In this document: positions 38,201 to 49,136 of the stretch, one piece after another | How the letters are laid out: each line of letters starts with the position of its first letter | How positions within the stretch are numbered: the stretch's first letter is position 1 | The notes under the pieces: generated by a model | Told to the model about the DNA's origin: nothing | Databases searched by the model: none | Seen by the model: the letters and a program-made list of their open reading frames with translations, nothing else | Made by a program: the position numbers and the translations under genes | Source of the DNA: Caecitellus pseudoparvulus | Taxonomy: Eukaryota; Bigyra: Bicosoecida | Assembly (NCBI GenBank): GCA_965644315.1 | Contig: CBFFRQ010000079.1 | Span: 62,001 to 126,000, forward strand | Length of the DNA stretch: 64,000 nucleotides | Direction: 5' to 3'

Positions 38201-41200
38201 CCGGGTGCGTCACAGACAGGGGCGCCAGTCGAGCTGAGCGCATGGTGACAGGGGCGTAGGCAGAGGAGCGCCACTGCGACCGGGTGGGCGCCAGGGCAGA
38301 GGCAATGGCCTTGCTGCCGCCCAGCCGCGTGAGGAGGGGCAGGTTGGGGGCCGCAGACGTCAGCTGCAAGTGCATGTGGGAAGCGCGCCCCTCTGAGCCA
38401 AGGCTGCTGCCGCTCAGGTACGGGCTGCGGCTGTTGGGGTGGTGCATGCCCTCTGCCAGCGTGACGGTTGCACGGGCACTTTCCCCTGCCCGCCGAGAAG
38501 GAGAGGGTGGGCCCACTCGTGTGGGGGGGCGCACCGCAGGAGCCAGGTCCACTGCCGCATCCTCTACCTCTGCCGTGTTGTGCCGGCTGGCTTGAGAGAC
38601 AGTGGCGGCAGGCTGGGTGGAGTGGAGGCGGGCCTGGCCGCCTTGGCGCCGGTGCTGCAAGACGAGGGTGTGGGCTCCCGTCGGCAGCGCCGGTAGTGTG
38701 TACGGGAAGGCAGCCAGCAGCGGCTGCAAGCCACCCTCCGGCAGGCGCCCGGGCTTGGTCTTCGTGAAGCGCGTGAGGGCGACGACGAGAGGGGACGGAG
38801 ACGCTGTCAAGTCCCCCGCAGCCTGGCCCGGGGCGGGCGCGCTGTCTCGCAGCAGCGGCGCCCACACTGCGTCTTGCTGCTGCAGCAAGGCCTCCAGCTG
38901 CTCCGGTGCCAGGCGCGCCTCGTCAATGCCGGGCGGCAGCTGGCCGTGATACTTGCGCACCAGCTCCACAGCCGCGTTGCGTGTGGCTTCGTCCGGGGGG
39001 ACGGGAATGGGCGCCAGGCGGTGCCAGCCGCCCTCCAGGGCCATGAGCTCCACCAGTGTGTTGCGCCACGGCAGGGCCTCCAGGGGCAGCGCTGCATCCG
39101 GCGCTGTCAGGGGGGTGTGTGCCTGCAGACTGCCTCCCCCCTGCAAACCCGGTGCCCCTCCGCCTTGAGCCGCCCTCCCCTCTGCCGCCTCTGCCATGAG
39201 GAGCAAGCTCTGCTCCTTCTCTGCCGAGTTCAGGGCCCAGCCTCGCAGGCACTGGTACAGTCCTGCGAGTGCTGCAGGCTGCAGCTGGGCCAGGGAGGCC
39301 AGAGCCCGTGCCAGCTCGCCGGAAGGTTCCCTGGGCCTGGATCCACTGGCGGCCACTTTGCTGGCACTGGTGGGTGCAGACGTGAGGCACAGTGCGCCGG
39401 AGGCGGCGGCCTCGGCCGCGTGGGCCTTGGTGGGCATGGCAGGCGGCGCACCAGCACCGTACAGGCCCTTGGACGGCGGCAGGGGCGCAGGTGAGCAGCT
39501 GGCCTGTTCCTGCCTCGCCCCAGCCCTGCCGCCAGAGTCTGCCACGTGCAGGGTGGACAGCAGTGCGTGCGTGAGCAGGTCACGAGGCAGGCCCGCCAAC
39601 ACGCCGGCAACCGTGAGGGCCAGGCAGGACACAAGGTCGGCTGTGGGCAAGGTGAGCAAGGCCGCCACATGGTACAGTGGCATGCGTGTGGCCAGGTCCA
39701 GAGCGTGAGGCGGGATGGCGGCAGCACCCCGATTGCCCAGGCGAGTGCTGTGCGGCAGCACCTCCCTGAGGTGACTTGCCACCACGGAGGCGTGCTCGGC
39801 ATACGCTCGAGCCGTGTGTCGCAGGCGCCACTGGTCTTGCAGGGTCCCGCCTGTGGGCTGGGAAGACAGCAGGCGCAGCCACATGGCCGCGCGGGAGCGC
39901 TTGACAGGGTCGGGAGGGGGTCGCAGGGGGGGCACGAAGCTCAAGGCGGCCTCGCTGGCACTGTTGCTGAGGCTGCCGACGCCGTGGGTGGGACCCACTT
40001 CGTCGCTGGTCGCATCCTTAGCCCCTGCTGCCGCCAGCAGCAGCATGCGCTTCTCCCGCAGGTTGGCTAGCAGGCGCTCGAAGGACTCGCCCTCAGCGTC
40101 GCCGCCGCCCTCAGCAGCGGACGCGGCAGCGTAGGCGGGCAGGAGGATGTGGGGAATGGGGGAATCCAGCACGCCTGCCGCGACCAGGGCTGCATAGCGC
40201 CAGGCGGCGTCCTGCTCAGCGTCGCTCACGTACACGCCATCCAGCGCGAAGACGTCGCCCAGCAACAGGATGGCGTGGTAACGGTACAGCTGCCACACTG
40301 CCCGGGCGACTCGTGGAAGGGTGTACTGCGAGGAGGCCGCCCGGCCTGCCAGCTCCAACAGCGCCTCAGTGCCAGCCTCAGCTTCCGTGCCCTGCGGAGG
40401 GGCAGGCGTGTCCTGGTCAGCCTGCGCCAGCTCAGCCCCCTGCAGCGCTGCGAGGAAAGGCGCCAGCAGCTGGGCATTTCCAGCCAGCAACTCAAGTCCA
40501 ACCACTGTCATGTGGCGCGTCGCGTCGTAAAGCGCTTCCCACGTCACGGCTGTGCTGCGCAGGTCCAGGAACCCCAGGCATCGGTGCCGCCGCAGTGCGA
40601 CCAGGCTCGAAACGCCTGTGCACTGCAGGTCTAAGTGCCAGAGCTTGCGGCACAGCCGGATGTCTGGTGACAGCGCACGCAGCTCCCTGTTGTGCGACAG
40701 CAGAACTGTCGTCGCTTCCAAGCATGCTCCCACTCCCTGTGTGCAGCGCAGACCACTATCCCGCAGGTCCACAACTGTTGCTGCCTCTGGCGCTCCCCCA
40801 CACACCCTCTGCAGGCGGTCATGGGACAGCACATCCAGGTGGTGGGCAGGACGACTCCCTGGACTGGGCAGCAGGGACGTCGATGACGCCAGCAGCTGGC
40901 TCAGGTGTGGCGGCCGCTGCATGGGGGGTGGAGAGATGGGCGCCACACTGCGCAGCGACAGCGTCTCGACCCGGGCTGGTGGGTGGCGGTCCTGTGCCTG
41001 TAGCTTGTGAGAGATGCGGGCGCTCTGCGATGGGTGCACAAGGGTGGACGGGGGCGCGTGAACCCCCTCGCAGCCCCCCTGCGACGAGGGACCGGCCGCA
41101 CTTGGCGTGGGCGACTTGCACCTGTGCGCTGCAGGGCAGGAGCTGGGGTAAATCCCACGCCCCTCGACCAGGATGGATGCAGGAAGGCCAGCATTGCCTG

Positions 41201-41210
41201 CCAACAGCAT
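35277..41210 (-). CDS. giant intronless LRR-containing protein, unknown function
   Basis: One open frame of 1,977 codons from ATG at 41210 (MLLAGNAGLPASILVEGRG). Residues about 140-230 contain LRR-like units: VVDLRDSGLRCTQGVGACLE, ATTVLLSHNRELRALSPDIR, LWHLDLQCTGVSSLVAL, LGFLDLRSTAVTWEAL. Further on is an alpha-helical region (RAVWQLYRYHAILLLGDVFA; LPTADLVSCLALTVAGVLAG) and long stretches rich in Pro, Ser, Ala and Gly. The last 100 residues contain FVVPGKGQFVVGGIG. No membrane helix is seen. Its start codon faces that of the KIF19-like kinesin with 67 bp between them, implying a shared promoter and possibly a shared (flagellar) role. A frame this long without an intron is exceptional here. 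The true start may be a later ATG (e.g. MQRPPHLSQLL). Confidence 0.72.
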   Translation of the reverse strand: MLLAGNAGLPASILVEGRGIYPSSCPAAHRCKSPTPSAAGPSSQGGCEGVHAPPSTLVHPSQSARISHKLQAQDRHPPARVETLSLRSVAPISPPPMQRPPHLSQLLASSTSLLPSPGSRPAHHLDVLSHDRLQRVCGGAPEAATVVDLRDSGLRCTQGVGACLEATTVLLSHNRELRALSPDIRLCRKLWHLDLQCTGVSSLVALRRHRCLGFLDLRSTAVTWEALYDATRHMTVVGLELLAGNAQLLAPFLAALQGAELAQADQDTPAPPQGTEAEAGTEALLELAGRAASSQYTLPRVARAVWQLYRYHAILLLGDVFALDGVYVSDAEQDAAWRYAALVAAGVLDSPIPHILLPAYAAASAAEGGGDAEGESFERLLANLREKRMLLLAAAGAKDATSDEVGPTHGVGSLSNSASEAALSFVPPLRPPPDPVKRSRAAMWLRLLSSQPTGGTLQDQWRLRHTARAYAEHASVVASHLREVLPHSTRLGNRGAAAIPPHALDLATRMPLYHVAALLTLPTADLVSCLALTVAGVLAGLPRDLLTHALLSTLHVADSGGRAGARQEQASCSPAPLPPSKGLYGAGAPPAMPTKAHAAEAAASGALCLTSAPTSASKVAASGSRPREPSGELARALASLAQLQPAALAGLYQCLRGWALNSAEKEQSLLLMAEAAEGRAAQGGGAPGLQGGGSLQAHTPLTAPDAALPLEALPWRNTLVELMALEGGWHRLAPIPVPPDEATRNAAVELVRKYHGQLPPGIDEARLAPEQLEALLQQQDAVWAPLLRDSAPAPGQAAGDLTASPSPLVVALTRFTKTKPGRLPEGGLQPLLAAFPYTLPALPTGAHTLVLQHRRQGGQARLHSTQPAATVSQASRHNTAEVEDAAVDLAPAVRPPTRVGPPSPSRRAGESARATVTLAEGMHHPNSRSPYLSGSSLGSEGRASHMHLQLTSAAPNLPLLTRLGGSKAIASALAPTRSQWRSSAYAPVTMRSARLAPLSVTHPGPSGSTYGGGGPSTLSSVPFSLDGTGVERGQPHLPHAPRHPAPLRQRVRRQRRHGADSRPRLRPQAQMDVAGGLSGLLRSPLATGRPTATASSRSLLGTGGAQGGTTTATGLRIVPLPSAHGDTVATDATEAGSQAGGGPSESKASLGLLMTAIGRLKRRLRAGLFAVTHGAPTDAGPSPPPTPGQAHDAAIRLLRELPEDLSLDAGTLPLPVHVWEAVSAVCAPGAPPAALAHHGTHTPVMSAGTGQPPRKRSPGAAGKQQRTAPSPATDGAARVPAERSESGMGGWSAVQDSGTTLPLTSSARGGSGRGGGGDSWASTAPHAAGPMPPSPLAEPGGASAPDQGASSMASLDKAPPTLQGSPAAVAQSSPRPADTPSVPCTARGDPHPTPEDTQPEPAAAKDDDVVGGLADEVSVEGDDSESDGDVLPSLQHLQRLLTPGTQGRGAPDDGGQGDASTEPPSKAGAETRHGHSRDAALRVMLASPMPPSQVPPVMLTVLALSAVGSIARLPSAAPAVAYLLHSLHCADVFLDQLGRRMRGVGDASPSPRRGSDGSSRPATVPYILPAQDAAACLPTAGMSHQITRMLHPALVGVLHNAQLSSSQRQLCVQLAPLVCAAMTGVKARCVMLGAGSGPISSTATQPALEPMLHTLLESGVLPRDTAPSAPVHAVDEARLSLPVRERLCQLLGAEQARLQRRLADACGSSWEQHGVPLWCRGNEALAELTERLEGGWVSWDGAASTGAAADPTARLQQLVDCAVQVQRAPRAQRRPQRKAALPPEASSAQSAQEAYVAAHRMAALLKGAVGGESIPLRSRTYSTREALHASAAEARVQVDSIFAAPAFSLGSGASLPGEADLGEVPFMVTPHTAREARRQEDPNAALLAKAGVPEAAPSGGWFVVPGKGQFVVGGIGAPPSRPVPAPPSGGRRSGSTMGMVLRGDSARLWQAPEVDEADALPDAPQEAVCLADVVGLA

Positions 41211-41277
41211 CTAGCTCCGCGTGCAGGGCTGGCTGTGGGTTGCGTGGAGGCCGGGCAGTCGAAAGCGCGTGCCCGCC
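41211..41277. promoter_or_regulatory. 67-bp bidirectional promoter region (LRR giant / kinesin)
   Basis: All the DNA between two divergent ATGs. No TATA-like box is visible. It must hold both 5' UTRs and core promoters unless those extend into the coding sequences. Confidence 0.55.
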
Positions 41278-44200
41278 ATGGCAGCACGTGCGAAGCGAGC
41301 GGTTGCCAAGAAGCGCGATGGCATGGCGGCGGGCAAGAACAACATCCTTGTGGCTGTGCGATGTCGTCCCAGGCTTCCGAAGGAAGGGTGCGTGAAGGCT
41401 GTGTGGTGCTTGTGAGCCAGAGACTCCGTGGGACTGGCCAGGGCTCGTGCGGCGCGGTGAGGCAGGCCTGCGGAAATTGCCAGCCGTGCAACGCTCACCA
41501 AGCTCTGCCGCATGGCTTGCACCGTACACTGCCTGTGAGGCGCAGAGGGATGAAGGAGGTCGTTCAAGTGGTGGATGGCAGTGTCGTGTCAGTGCTGGAC
41601 CCGTCTCAGCAGTCGGAGGACTTTCTGGTCCGTAAACGGGCCCGTGACCGGCAATATGCCTTCGACTTCGCGTTTGGCCCCACTGTGGCCCAGCGCACGG
41701 TGTACGAGTCCACGACAAAGTTTTTGATTGACGGCGTCATTGAGGGCTTCAACGCGACGGTGTTTGCGTATGGCGCGACGGGGAGCGGGAAGACGTACAC
41801 CATGCTGGGCACAGACGACTCGCCTGGTATTTATGTGAACGCTCTGCAGCACCTGTACTCCCGCCTGGAAGCACGCAAGGCAGAGCACGGCACGAATTTT
41901 GAGGTGGTCTTGAGCTACGTGGAGATCTACAACGAGCACATCCGGGACCTCATCTCATACACCGGCGACACGCTGGACTTGCGGGAGGACCCCATCAAGG
42001 GGCCGGTGGTGGCAGACGTCACACAGCTGCGCGTGACGTCCACCGACCACGTCATGGAGCTGCTGGCACAAGGCAACGCCAACCGCACCCAGGAGAGCAC
42101 TGCCGCGAACGCCGAGTCCAGTCGCTCCCACGCGGTGTTGCAGATTCTCGTGACGCAGAAAGCCCGCGGCGCCGAGACGAAACGCATGGGGAAGCTGAGC
42201 ATGATCGACCTCGCTGGCTCGGAGCGCGCCAGCAAGACCAAAAACTCCGGCGTGCGCCTGCAGGAGGGAGCAAACATCAACAGGTCCTTGCTGGCGCTGG
42301 GGAATTGCATCAACGCCCTGGGCACGGCGGGCCGGGGCAGTTTCGTGCCATACCGGGACTCCAAGCTGACACGCCTGCTGAAAGACAGCCTGGGGGGCAA
42401 CTGCCGCACAGTTATGATTGCCAATGTGGGCCCCACCGCCGGGGCGTTCGAGGAGACGGTGAACACGCTCAAGTACGCGTCGCGCGCCTCCCGCATCAAG
42501 ACGCACGTGCGCCGCAACGTCGTGAACGTGAACTACCACATCGCGGAGTACGAGGAGCTCATCACCTCCTTGCGCACGGAGATCGAGAGCTTGAAGGGCA
42601 AGCTGGGCCGCATGCCGCCCCGGTCCCCCACCGCCGGCTCAGATCGGCACTCCCTCCTGGCTACGCCAGCCTCGCGCTCAGGCCTCAGCCGGCGCTCCCT
42701 GGAAAGCCCTGGCACCACAGAAGCTCTGGCACAGCTGCGCCAGAGTCTCGTGGACAACTTCCAAGAGCGCATGCAACTGCAGCGGTCCCTGGTGGAGCTG
42801 CAAGCCACCAACTCCCAGAACAACCTGGAAATCGCACGGCGGCAAGTGGACATCGCGAGGTGGGAGCACCTGCAAAAGGACTCCGCGGGGGGTGGTCGCC
42901 CGCTGGATGCCACGGGCCGCCCCGTGTCGGAGGCTCTGGTCCTGCGCACGAGGCAGCAAGCCCAGCGGGCGCGGCAGCAGGTGGGTGAGCTGCAGTCCGC
43001 CATCGCCCACAACACCAAGCTGCGTTCCGAGCTGCTGGGCCGCCTGGCTGAGAACAAGAAGCAGTCTGGGGAACTGCAGACGCAGCTGGAGCGGCGTGCC
43101 ACCAGTGACGAGCGGCGTGAGTTGCTGGCGCTGCAGTACCGCGTCGGCGTGCTGGAGCTGGAAAACATGGAGCTGGAGCATTCGAGGCTGCTGACGAACC
43201 ACGCGTTGCAGGCGCAGCGGGAACGTATTCGGCAGATGCGCCTGCGCCTCAAGGCTCGAGACCGGGTCATTCAGGGACTGGTGGACATCCTGGAGGAGCA
43301 GGGGCTGGGGGAGCTGGTGGACCTGTCCCCCATCCAGGCGGTGGACGCGGAGCTGCCGGGGGATGAGGAGAGCGATGAAGAGGAGGAGGAGGAGGGGGCT
43401 GGGCTGTGGGGGGACGATGACGACGACGACGACGACGAACGTGTGGCGCCCATCGCCAAGGCCATCCCCAGGCGCGTGAGCAACATCCAGGGCCGCCCTG
43501 GTGGCTCCCAGCCCTCCGCGCCCTTCTCCCCGCCCCTGCACCTGCCCAGCATGCCCATCATTCACCTGGGTGACGTGGCCATCTCAGCAGATGGCTCGCA
43601 TCCCAAGGCTGGCGCCGCCGCCGCCGGCGGCAAGGTGCGAGCCCCACCCCCCGCAGCAGCTGCTGGCGCGGGTGGGCAGCGGTCTGCGAGTGGAGGGGGG
43701 GTACGCCTCCCCCCCGCCTCGGGCCGCTCCACGCGCTCCTCCCTGGACGACGCCTCGGCGCGTCCCTCCATTGAGGACAGCTTCGCATCGGCAGGTCCGC
43801 GATGGGCCAAGCCGCGCAAGGCTTGGGATGAGGGTGATGCCGATGCGACCAGCCCCACTGGGCGGCAGCATGGTCACCAGGCAGGCGCCATGGGGGGCGC
43901 TCGGGTGGTGGCCAAGCCTGCATCCCGGCGGGCCGCCCCCCCCTCCACCAGGCGTGAAAGTGGCCCTCATGATGGCGGAGATGACTCCGAGGACCCCGAG
44001 AGTGCCCAAGTGTCACCCTTGGGGGCTGCAGGGCGGGCTGTGCTGGGGCCGGTGCTGGGGCGCCGCCCTCAGCATGCCGGCAGCGCCCGGGCCAAGCACG
44101 AAGCAGAGCGGCGGCGGGTGCGGGAGCGCCTGCGAGCACGGCATGCACAGGGCACCAGCGCAGACAGCTCTCCACACCAGCTGCTGGATGCTGGCATCAC

Positions 44201-44702
44201 GGAGGAGTCGCTGTCACCTGGCCAGGGAGAGAAGCTCGCTGGGCGTGAGACGCCGCCAGACCCGCCTTCGGGCCGGGTGCGAGGTATGCGGCCCCCCTCC
44301 CCCATCACCTCCCCTTCCAAAGCGGCCGGTTCTCCGCCGCAGGGCGCGGCAAGTGGCCTCTCAGCAGAGGCCCGCCGACCTCGCCACGGGCGGCGGGCAG
44401 CCCCAGGAGGGCTGCCCAGCAAGGGCATGTTCAGCAAGCCAGCACTGGGTACCCGGGACCGGGGTGGGGGTGCCCCTGCCAGCCTGGCGTCAGCTGCCTC
44501 TGTGTACGGGGCTGCACCGTATCGCGTTCGGCAAGCAGGCGCGTCGGACCCATCTGCACGCCGCAAGAGCTCAGGCAAGCCCTCCTCGTCTTCTGGCCCC
44601 GCCACGTCCCTCTCCAGCCAGTTCCATGCTCGCAAGTACAAGGAGCAACAAGCGCGCCTGCGAGCCCGCCGTTTGGGAGCGCAGCCCGGCCCTCGGCGTT
44701 GA
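41278..44702 (+). CDS. KIF19: kinesin-8 family motor, KIF19-like
   Basis: Exon 1 (41278-41387) encodes MAARAKRAVAKKRDGMAAGK and the first strand (NILVAVRCRPRLPKEG). After a 152-nt intron, one exon holds the rest; about 1,090 residues. Motor motifs: GATGSGKTYTML (P-loop), NAESSRSHAVLQ (switch I), LSMIDLAGSERASKT (switch II), VPYRDSKLTRLLKDSLGGN. The neck ASRIKTHVRRNVVNVNYHIA followed by EYEELITSLRTEI is close to KIF19. Coiled coil continues to about residue 680, then an acidic Asp/Glu run and a long disordered basic tail. In vertebrates KIF19 trims microtubules at ciliary tips to control cilium length. The tail is not conserved. TGCGGAAAT lies in intron 1. Confidence 0.93.
41469..41477. promoter_or_regulatory. 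TGCGGAAAT element in kinesin intron 1
   Basis: Exact 9-mer, 191 bp after the ATG. The host intron (152 nt) is longer than most in the window. Confidence 0.5.
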
Positions 44703-44709
44703 AGCGCAC

Positions 44710-44715
44710 TGCATT
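44710..44715. terminator. candidate 3'-end signal TGCATT/AATGCA
   Basis: In the 26-bp gap between convergent kinesin and IQ-protein stops; AATGCA on the minus strand. Confidence 0.4.
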
Positions 44716-44728
44716 GCGCACCCCACCT

Positions 44729-47700
44729 TCACCAGAGCTCGTCCAGCATGCTGGCTGGGCGAACCACCTTTGACGGGTGCTTCCGGCGCTTGGGCTTCTT
44801 GTCGGGTGCGGGGACGGGCTGGATGAAGACGTCGCCGTCATCGGCTGTGAAGCGGACCTCGTCATCCCCCAGGCCTCCCGCCTCCCCGAATCCCAATGAC
44901 GGCTGCAGCAGCTCCTCAGGCACAGTGGGCAAGGAGGGGCAGGACTCACCGCCGAGTCCGTCGGCCTTCGTGACGGCCTTGGCGAGCCGCCCCCGCATGC
45001 GCTGCATGTGCGCGGCTTTGGACTCCGCGGCCTTGTCGTGTGGTCCCTTGGGCCCAGCTCCCAGTTTGTCCATGACTTTGGCCATGGCCCCAAAGGCAGG
45101 CTTGAGCAGCGCCCCGTACTGCACCAGCTCCATCTGCCCAGACATTGCCCCAAGCTTGTCCACGAGAGAGTGCACACGGTGCCCCACTCGTTGGAACTCG
45201 GCCAGCTCCTTCTCAGCCAGCTCCTGCTTCTCAGCGGCGGAGCTGTTGACTTGTGTCCGGCCAATGCGCCCTTCAGCTTGAGCCTGAGCAAGGGTTGCAG
45301 CAGCTTCCGCCCTCCTGGCCGCTGCCAGCCCGGGGGGCATGCGAGCATCCCGCTCCTTTTGCTTCCATGCCGCATCCACGCTGTGGCCAGCGGAAGCCAC
45401 TTCCGGGTTCAATGCATCCAGCGACTCCTGCTTGGAAGTGCCGAGGACAGACGTCAGGTACGCCGGCAAGGTGCGCTGTCCAGTGCGTTCGTCCAGCCCT
45501 CCGACCACGGCCGCGTCCGTGCTGCCCTTCACGACAGCCCGCACACCCGAGCGCTTGATGACATCTTGCAGCTTTGTCGTGGCACGGTGATCGGTGGTCT
45601 CTGTCGCTGCTTCGTCGTGTCCGCCTCCGGCAAAGCGGCCTGGTCCCTGTTTGGCCGCGGCCTTCACATCTAGCGGCACGCCCCGCATGCGCGTGCTGGG
45701 CAGCAAGTTCCCCTCTGCGTCGATGGTGCCATCACGGGTCGCTGGATCCAGGCCCATGCGCTGCAAGTGCTCGGCCTTGCGCTTGCGGTGCTGGGCCACG
45801 ACTTCCTCCATCACGAAGGATGCCAAGCTCGCTGCGCCCGGCTTGTGTGCCTTGTCATCAGCTGGAGTGGTCAATAAACCCCGTCTCACGGCGGCATCAA
45901 CCTCCTGTGCTTGCGGCGCCAAGTCAGTGTGAGGCACAGTAGGTGCCGTGCCGGGGCGACCGCCAACTGCGTCCAAGGGCAGGTTGGGAATGTGAGTGAG
46001 GCCAGTGCCTGGCCTTGACTGGGGCCGAGACACGCCGCTCAAACCAGTGCCTGGGCGGGAGCCCGCCGTCGGAAGCGCAGAAGGTGCCCCCACTCCCAAC
46101 GCATATGCAGACGGGTGCACGCCTGGGGGGCCAAGTGGCTCGCCGTGTGCGCCAAGGCGTGGGTCCCCGGAGAATGCAAAGCTCTCGCCAGCCTGCCCTG
46201 CCGCAGGCCTCCACAAGCCATCCTCGCCAACAAAGCCAGCCCCCAGCATGGCTGCGGGGCCTGTCGCACCTCCCCCCCACGTCATGTCGTCTGGCACTTC
46301 AGCCATGTTTGCAGCTGGCATGCCAGGGCCGACAGGTGGGAGGCCGACGGGGGCAGCGGCTGCTCCAGGAGGTGGTGGTTGCATGGCAACACTGGGCGGC
46401 ACGGGGGCGGCCATCCCAGTGCCCCCTGCTGCTGCGAACAGCCCTGCGCGTGTCGGAACCCTCCCGTCGTAGCCTCGCATGCCCATGAAGTCCATGTTGG
46501 CAGAAGCCTGTGCCCCCATGGGCATGAAGCCCTGCAGGACAGAGTCCTCCACTTCTTCGTGAGTCATGGGGTGTGGCAGCATGTCTGGCGCGTAGTGCTC
46601 GGCCTCCCCCAGCCCCATGGCTGTACCAGGCCCATACATAGACAGAAAGTGCCTCATCTTCAGGTACTCCACACGCTCCTGACGCTTGCGTTCAGGTGTG
46701 CTGGGGCGTTCCTCCCTTGCCAGGGCAGTGATGTCCCCGTGCATGACGTTCCACGTCCGGCTGTCTTTGAAAGGGAAGTCGTCCGGGTTCCAAGCGTGGC
46801 GTGGCTTGGACCGCTTCAAGTCTGGTTTTCCGGTGTCAGTGTAAAAGTGCACCTTCCACTTTCGTTTTTCTGCGCCGGCGTCCTTGGCCAAGTTCAACTT
46901 GCGGACACCCCAATCAAACTCATTCTGGCGCTCGTGGGCTGCGTTCCGGTCGGCGATCCAGCGCTCGCGCAGGTACTTCTTGAGCCCCAAGGCATCTTTC
47001 AATGCGTCTTCCTGCTCCTGCTTCAGCCGTCGAAGCTTGCGCTGTTCTCGTGCCACTTTGAAGAGTGCCTTGGCTTTGTGCTCCGACACTCCTGCGCGGT
47101 ACTTGTCCTGGTCCACAAGGAGCTGTTTGGCCCAGCCTTGCTGGAGCCCTCGCGGTGAAAGTCGCGTGTACTCGTTTTGCATGTTCACCAAGTCAAATTC
47201 GTTCAGCATGATGGTGTCCACTTCCGTCTCGAAGGCCAACTCCAGCTGTGCGATCTTGTGGTCATAGTTTGCCTTGACCAGGGCTCGAGTCATTCGCTCC
47301 GTGCGGCGCAGCAGGAAGTCCTCTTCAGCAGCTAGGAGAGCTCTTGAGTTAGCACGCAAGTTCGTGCCGCGCTCCCACAGCTTGCGGGTGCGGATGTTCT
47401 TGGCCAGGAAGGAGCGGAAGGCTGTCTGGCAAATGACGGCCGCCTCAGTTTGCTCCTTCAACAGCCGTCTGTACGTGAGGCGCTGCATGTGTCGCCGCAC
47501 GTGCTTTTGGATCAGAGTAGCCTTGTCTTCGAGGTACTGCCTGTCAGCCCGCGCACGGGCGCGCTCCCCTCGCCAGAGGCACTGGATGCGAAGGGCCATC
47601 TTGTGCAGCAGGCGTTGCTTCACCCGGCGCTCCAGCAGGACGGCCCGCACAAAGCGCTGGATTTCCGTTGCAGCTACCTCTCGCTCGTCCATCATGTCCC

Positions 47701-48895
47701 GTAGGAGGATCCGGGCTTGGCGCCCGCGGGCCATGGCTTGCATCATGGCCGCGACGCGGTCGCGCTCACGAATGTAGCGCAAGAACCACCGGCGCGTCAC
47801 AAAGCCCTTCCAGCACTTCTGTATCCTGGTGGCCGACGAATTCGCGCGTAGGAACTTCTTCCAATACAATATGCGCAGGTACTTCCGCACCGCTCGCTGA
47901 ATGACGATGGCGCTGCGCTGCTCCAGGCGCTGCAGCAGCATGAGATCCTCGAGACCGGAGGCTTGCACATTTCTGCGCAATCAAAAAGAAAGCAGGATCA
48001 TGCCTGACACAGCAGTTGCGTGCCGCCAGAAGGGCACGCACGTTTGACGGTTTGATCCGAACTTCTGCCTGACAGCACGGCCTTTTCGGCCACGCAGCTT
48101 CAGCACTGTGCGCAGCTTCTTGTTCTCAGCAACCAAGGCTGAGGAAGCCAACCGCGTCTTCAGCTTCATCGGCTGTTTCGGGGGCGAGGCAGCAAGTGGG
48201 TTTGAGGGCTTTCTCTTCAGATCCTGTGGGTCCACATCCAGTCCTGTGGGGAGAGGTGGCGCACGCTTCCTTGAGACTGCCGCTGGCAGCACAGCCAACA
48301 GCACGTACCTTTCTCGAAGATCTTCTCCAGCTCCCCCAGCCTTTCAATTTCCTCCTGACTCATGAACTTGTTGTATGTGTCAGTGTAGTCCTCTTCCTCT
48401 GCGATTGGGGAAGCCGTGCAGGGTGGCTTCGTGTTTCGTCCGTGGCAGCCCTGCACAACGTACTCTGCTTCACCTTCAGCCCCCCCAGCCGTCCAAAGCG
48501 CTTCTGCGCAGGGAAGGGGGTGGAATGGGTGCCTTCGTCACACCGGGGCAAGGTCTGCAATGGAGCCGTCTTACCTCGTACTCGCGCACAGCCTTCACCT
48601 CTGGCCCAGTTGGGCCAGTATCATCCTCGTGATCCAGAAAGCCAACCATCCACATCGAGTCCAGTTCCGCAGCACCGTCCCCACCAGCATCCCGTGTGAC
48701 ACGAGGAAAACGCATTTTGTCGTAAGGCATGTACGATGGGCGTCCTCCTGAGTCTGCTTCCAAGTGCACGGACCGGAGGACATCCTTCACGTGCTCACCA
48801 CCACCCTTGCGGCGCTGTTTTGCAGGCAGCAAGACAGGGAGCTTGACCGGGTACCCAACCTTCCTACGGGAAGGAGTAGCGCCTGCAGCGGACAT
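44729..48895 (-). CDS. multi-IQ-motif protein, probably axonemal
   Basis: Five exons, about 1,230 residues. Exon 1 MSAAGATPSRRKVGYPVKLP to REYE; exon 2 is only 30 nt (48474-48503, KRFGRLGGLK); exon 3 EEEDYTDTYNKFMSQEEIER; exon 4 LDVDPQDLKRKPSNPL; then the large exon. It opens with six IQ-like calmodulin-binding helices: AIVIQRAVRKYLRILYWKK, ATRIQKCWKGFVTRRW, ATEIQRFVRAVLLERR, ALRIQCLWRGERARA, ATLIQKHVRRHMQRL, AVICQTAFRSFLAKN. A coiled coil and Pro/Gly/Met-rich spacer follow, then more helix and a basic end (KKPKRRKHPSKVVRP). No myosin or kinesin motor is present. Such proteins are often flagellar or spindle scaffolds that bind calmodulin. The convergent partner is the KIF19-like kinesin. Confidence 0.88.
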
Positions 48896-49136
48896 GGTGC
48901 CCGCTGCAGGCAAGGAAGCAGTGTCCGTGCGGAGACTGTGTGCTGGCGTTTCAAGTGCGTTGCACCCTTTGACTCAGCGCCAACAACCAACCGTGGCGCA
49001 AACAATGACACCACGGAGACCTCCGTGCAGGATAAAACCAAGCGCAAAACATGCAGATTGTGCCCACGCGCCAGAGAGCATTGTCGCAGGCGATGAATTG
49101 ACTGACGCTTTGAGCTGACTGGCCTACACAGCGTTT

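Noticed and set aside
43412-43440. GAC repeat
   Set aside because: It encodes an acidic Asp run inside the kinesin stalk-tail region, so it is a coding low-complexity tract.
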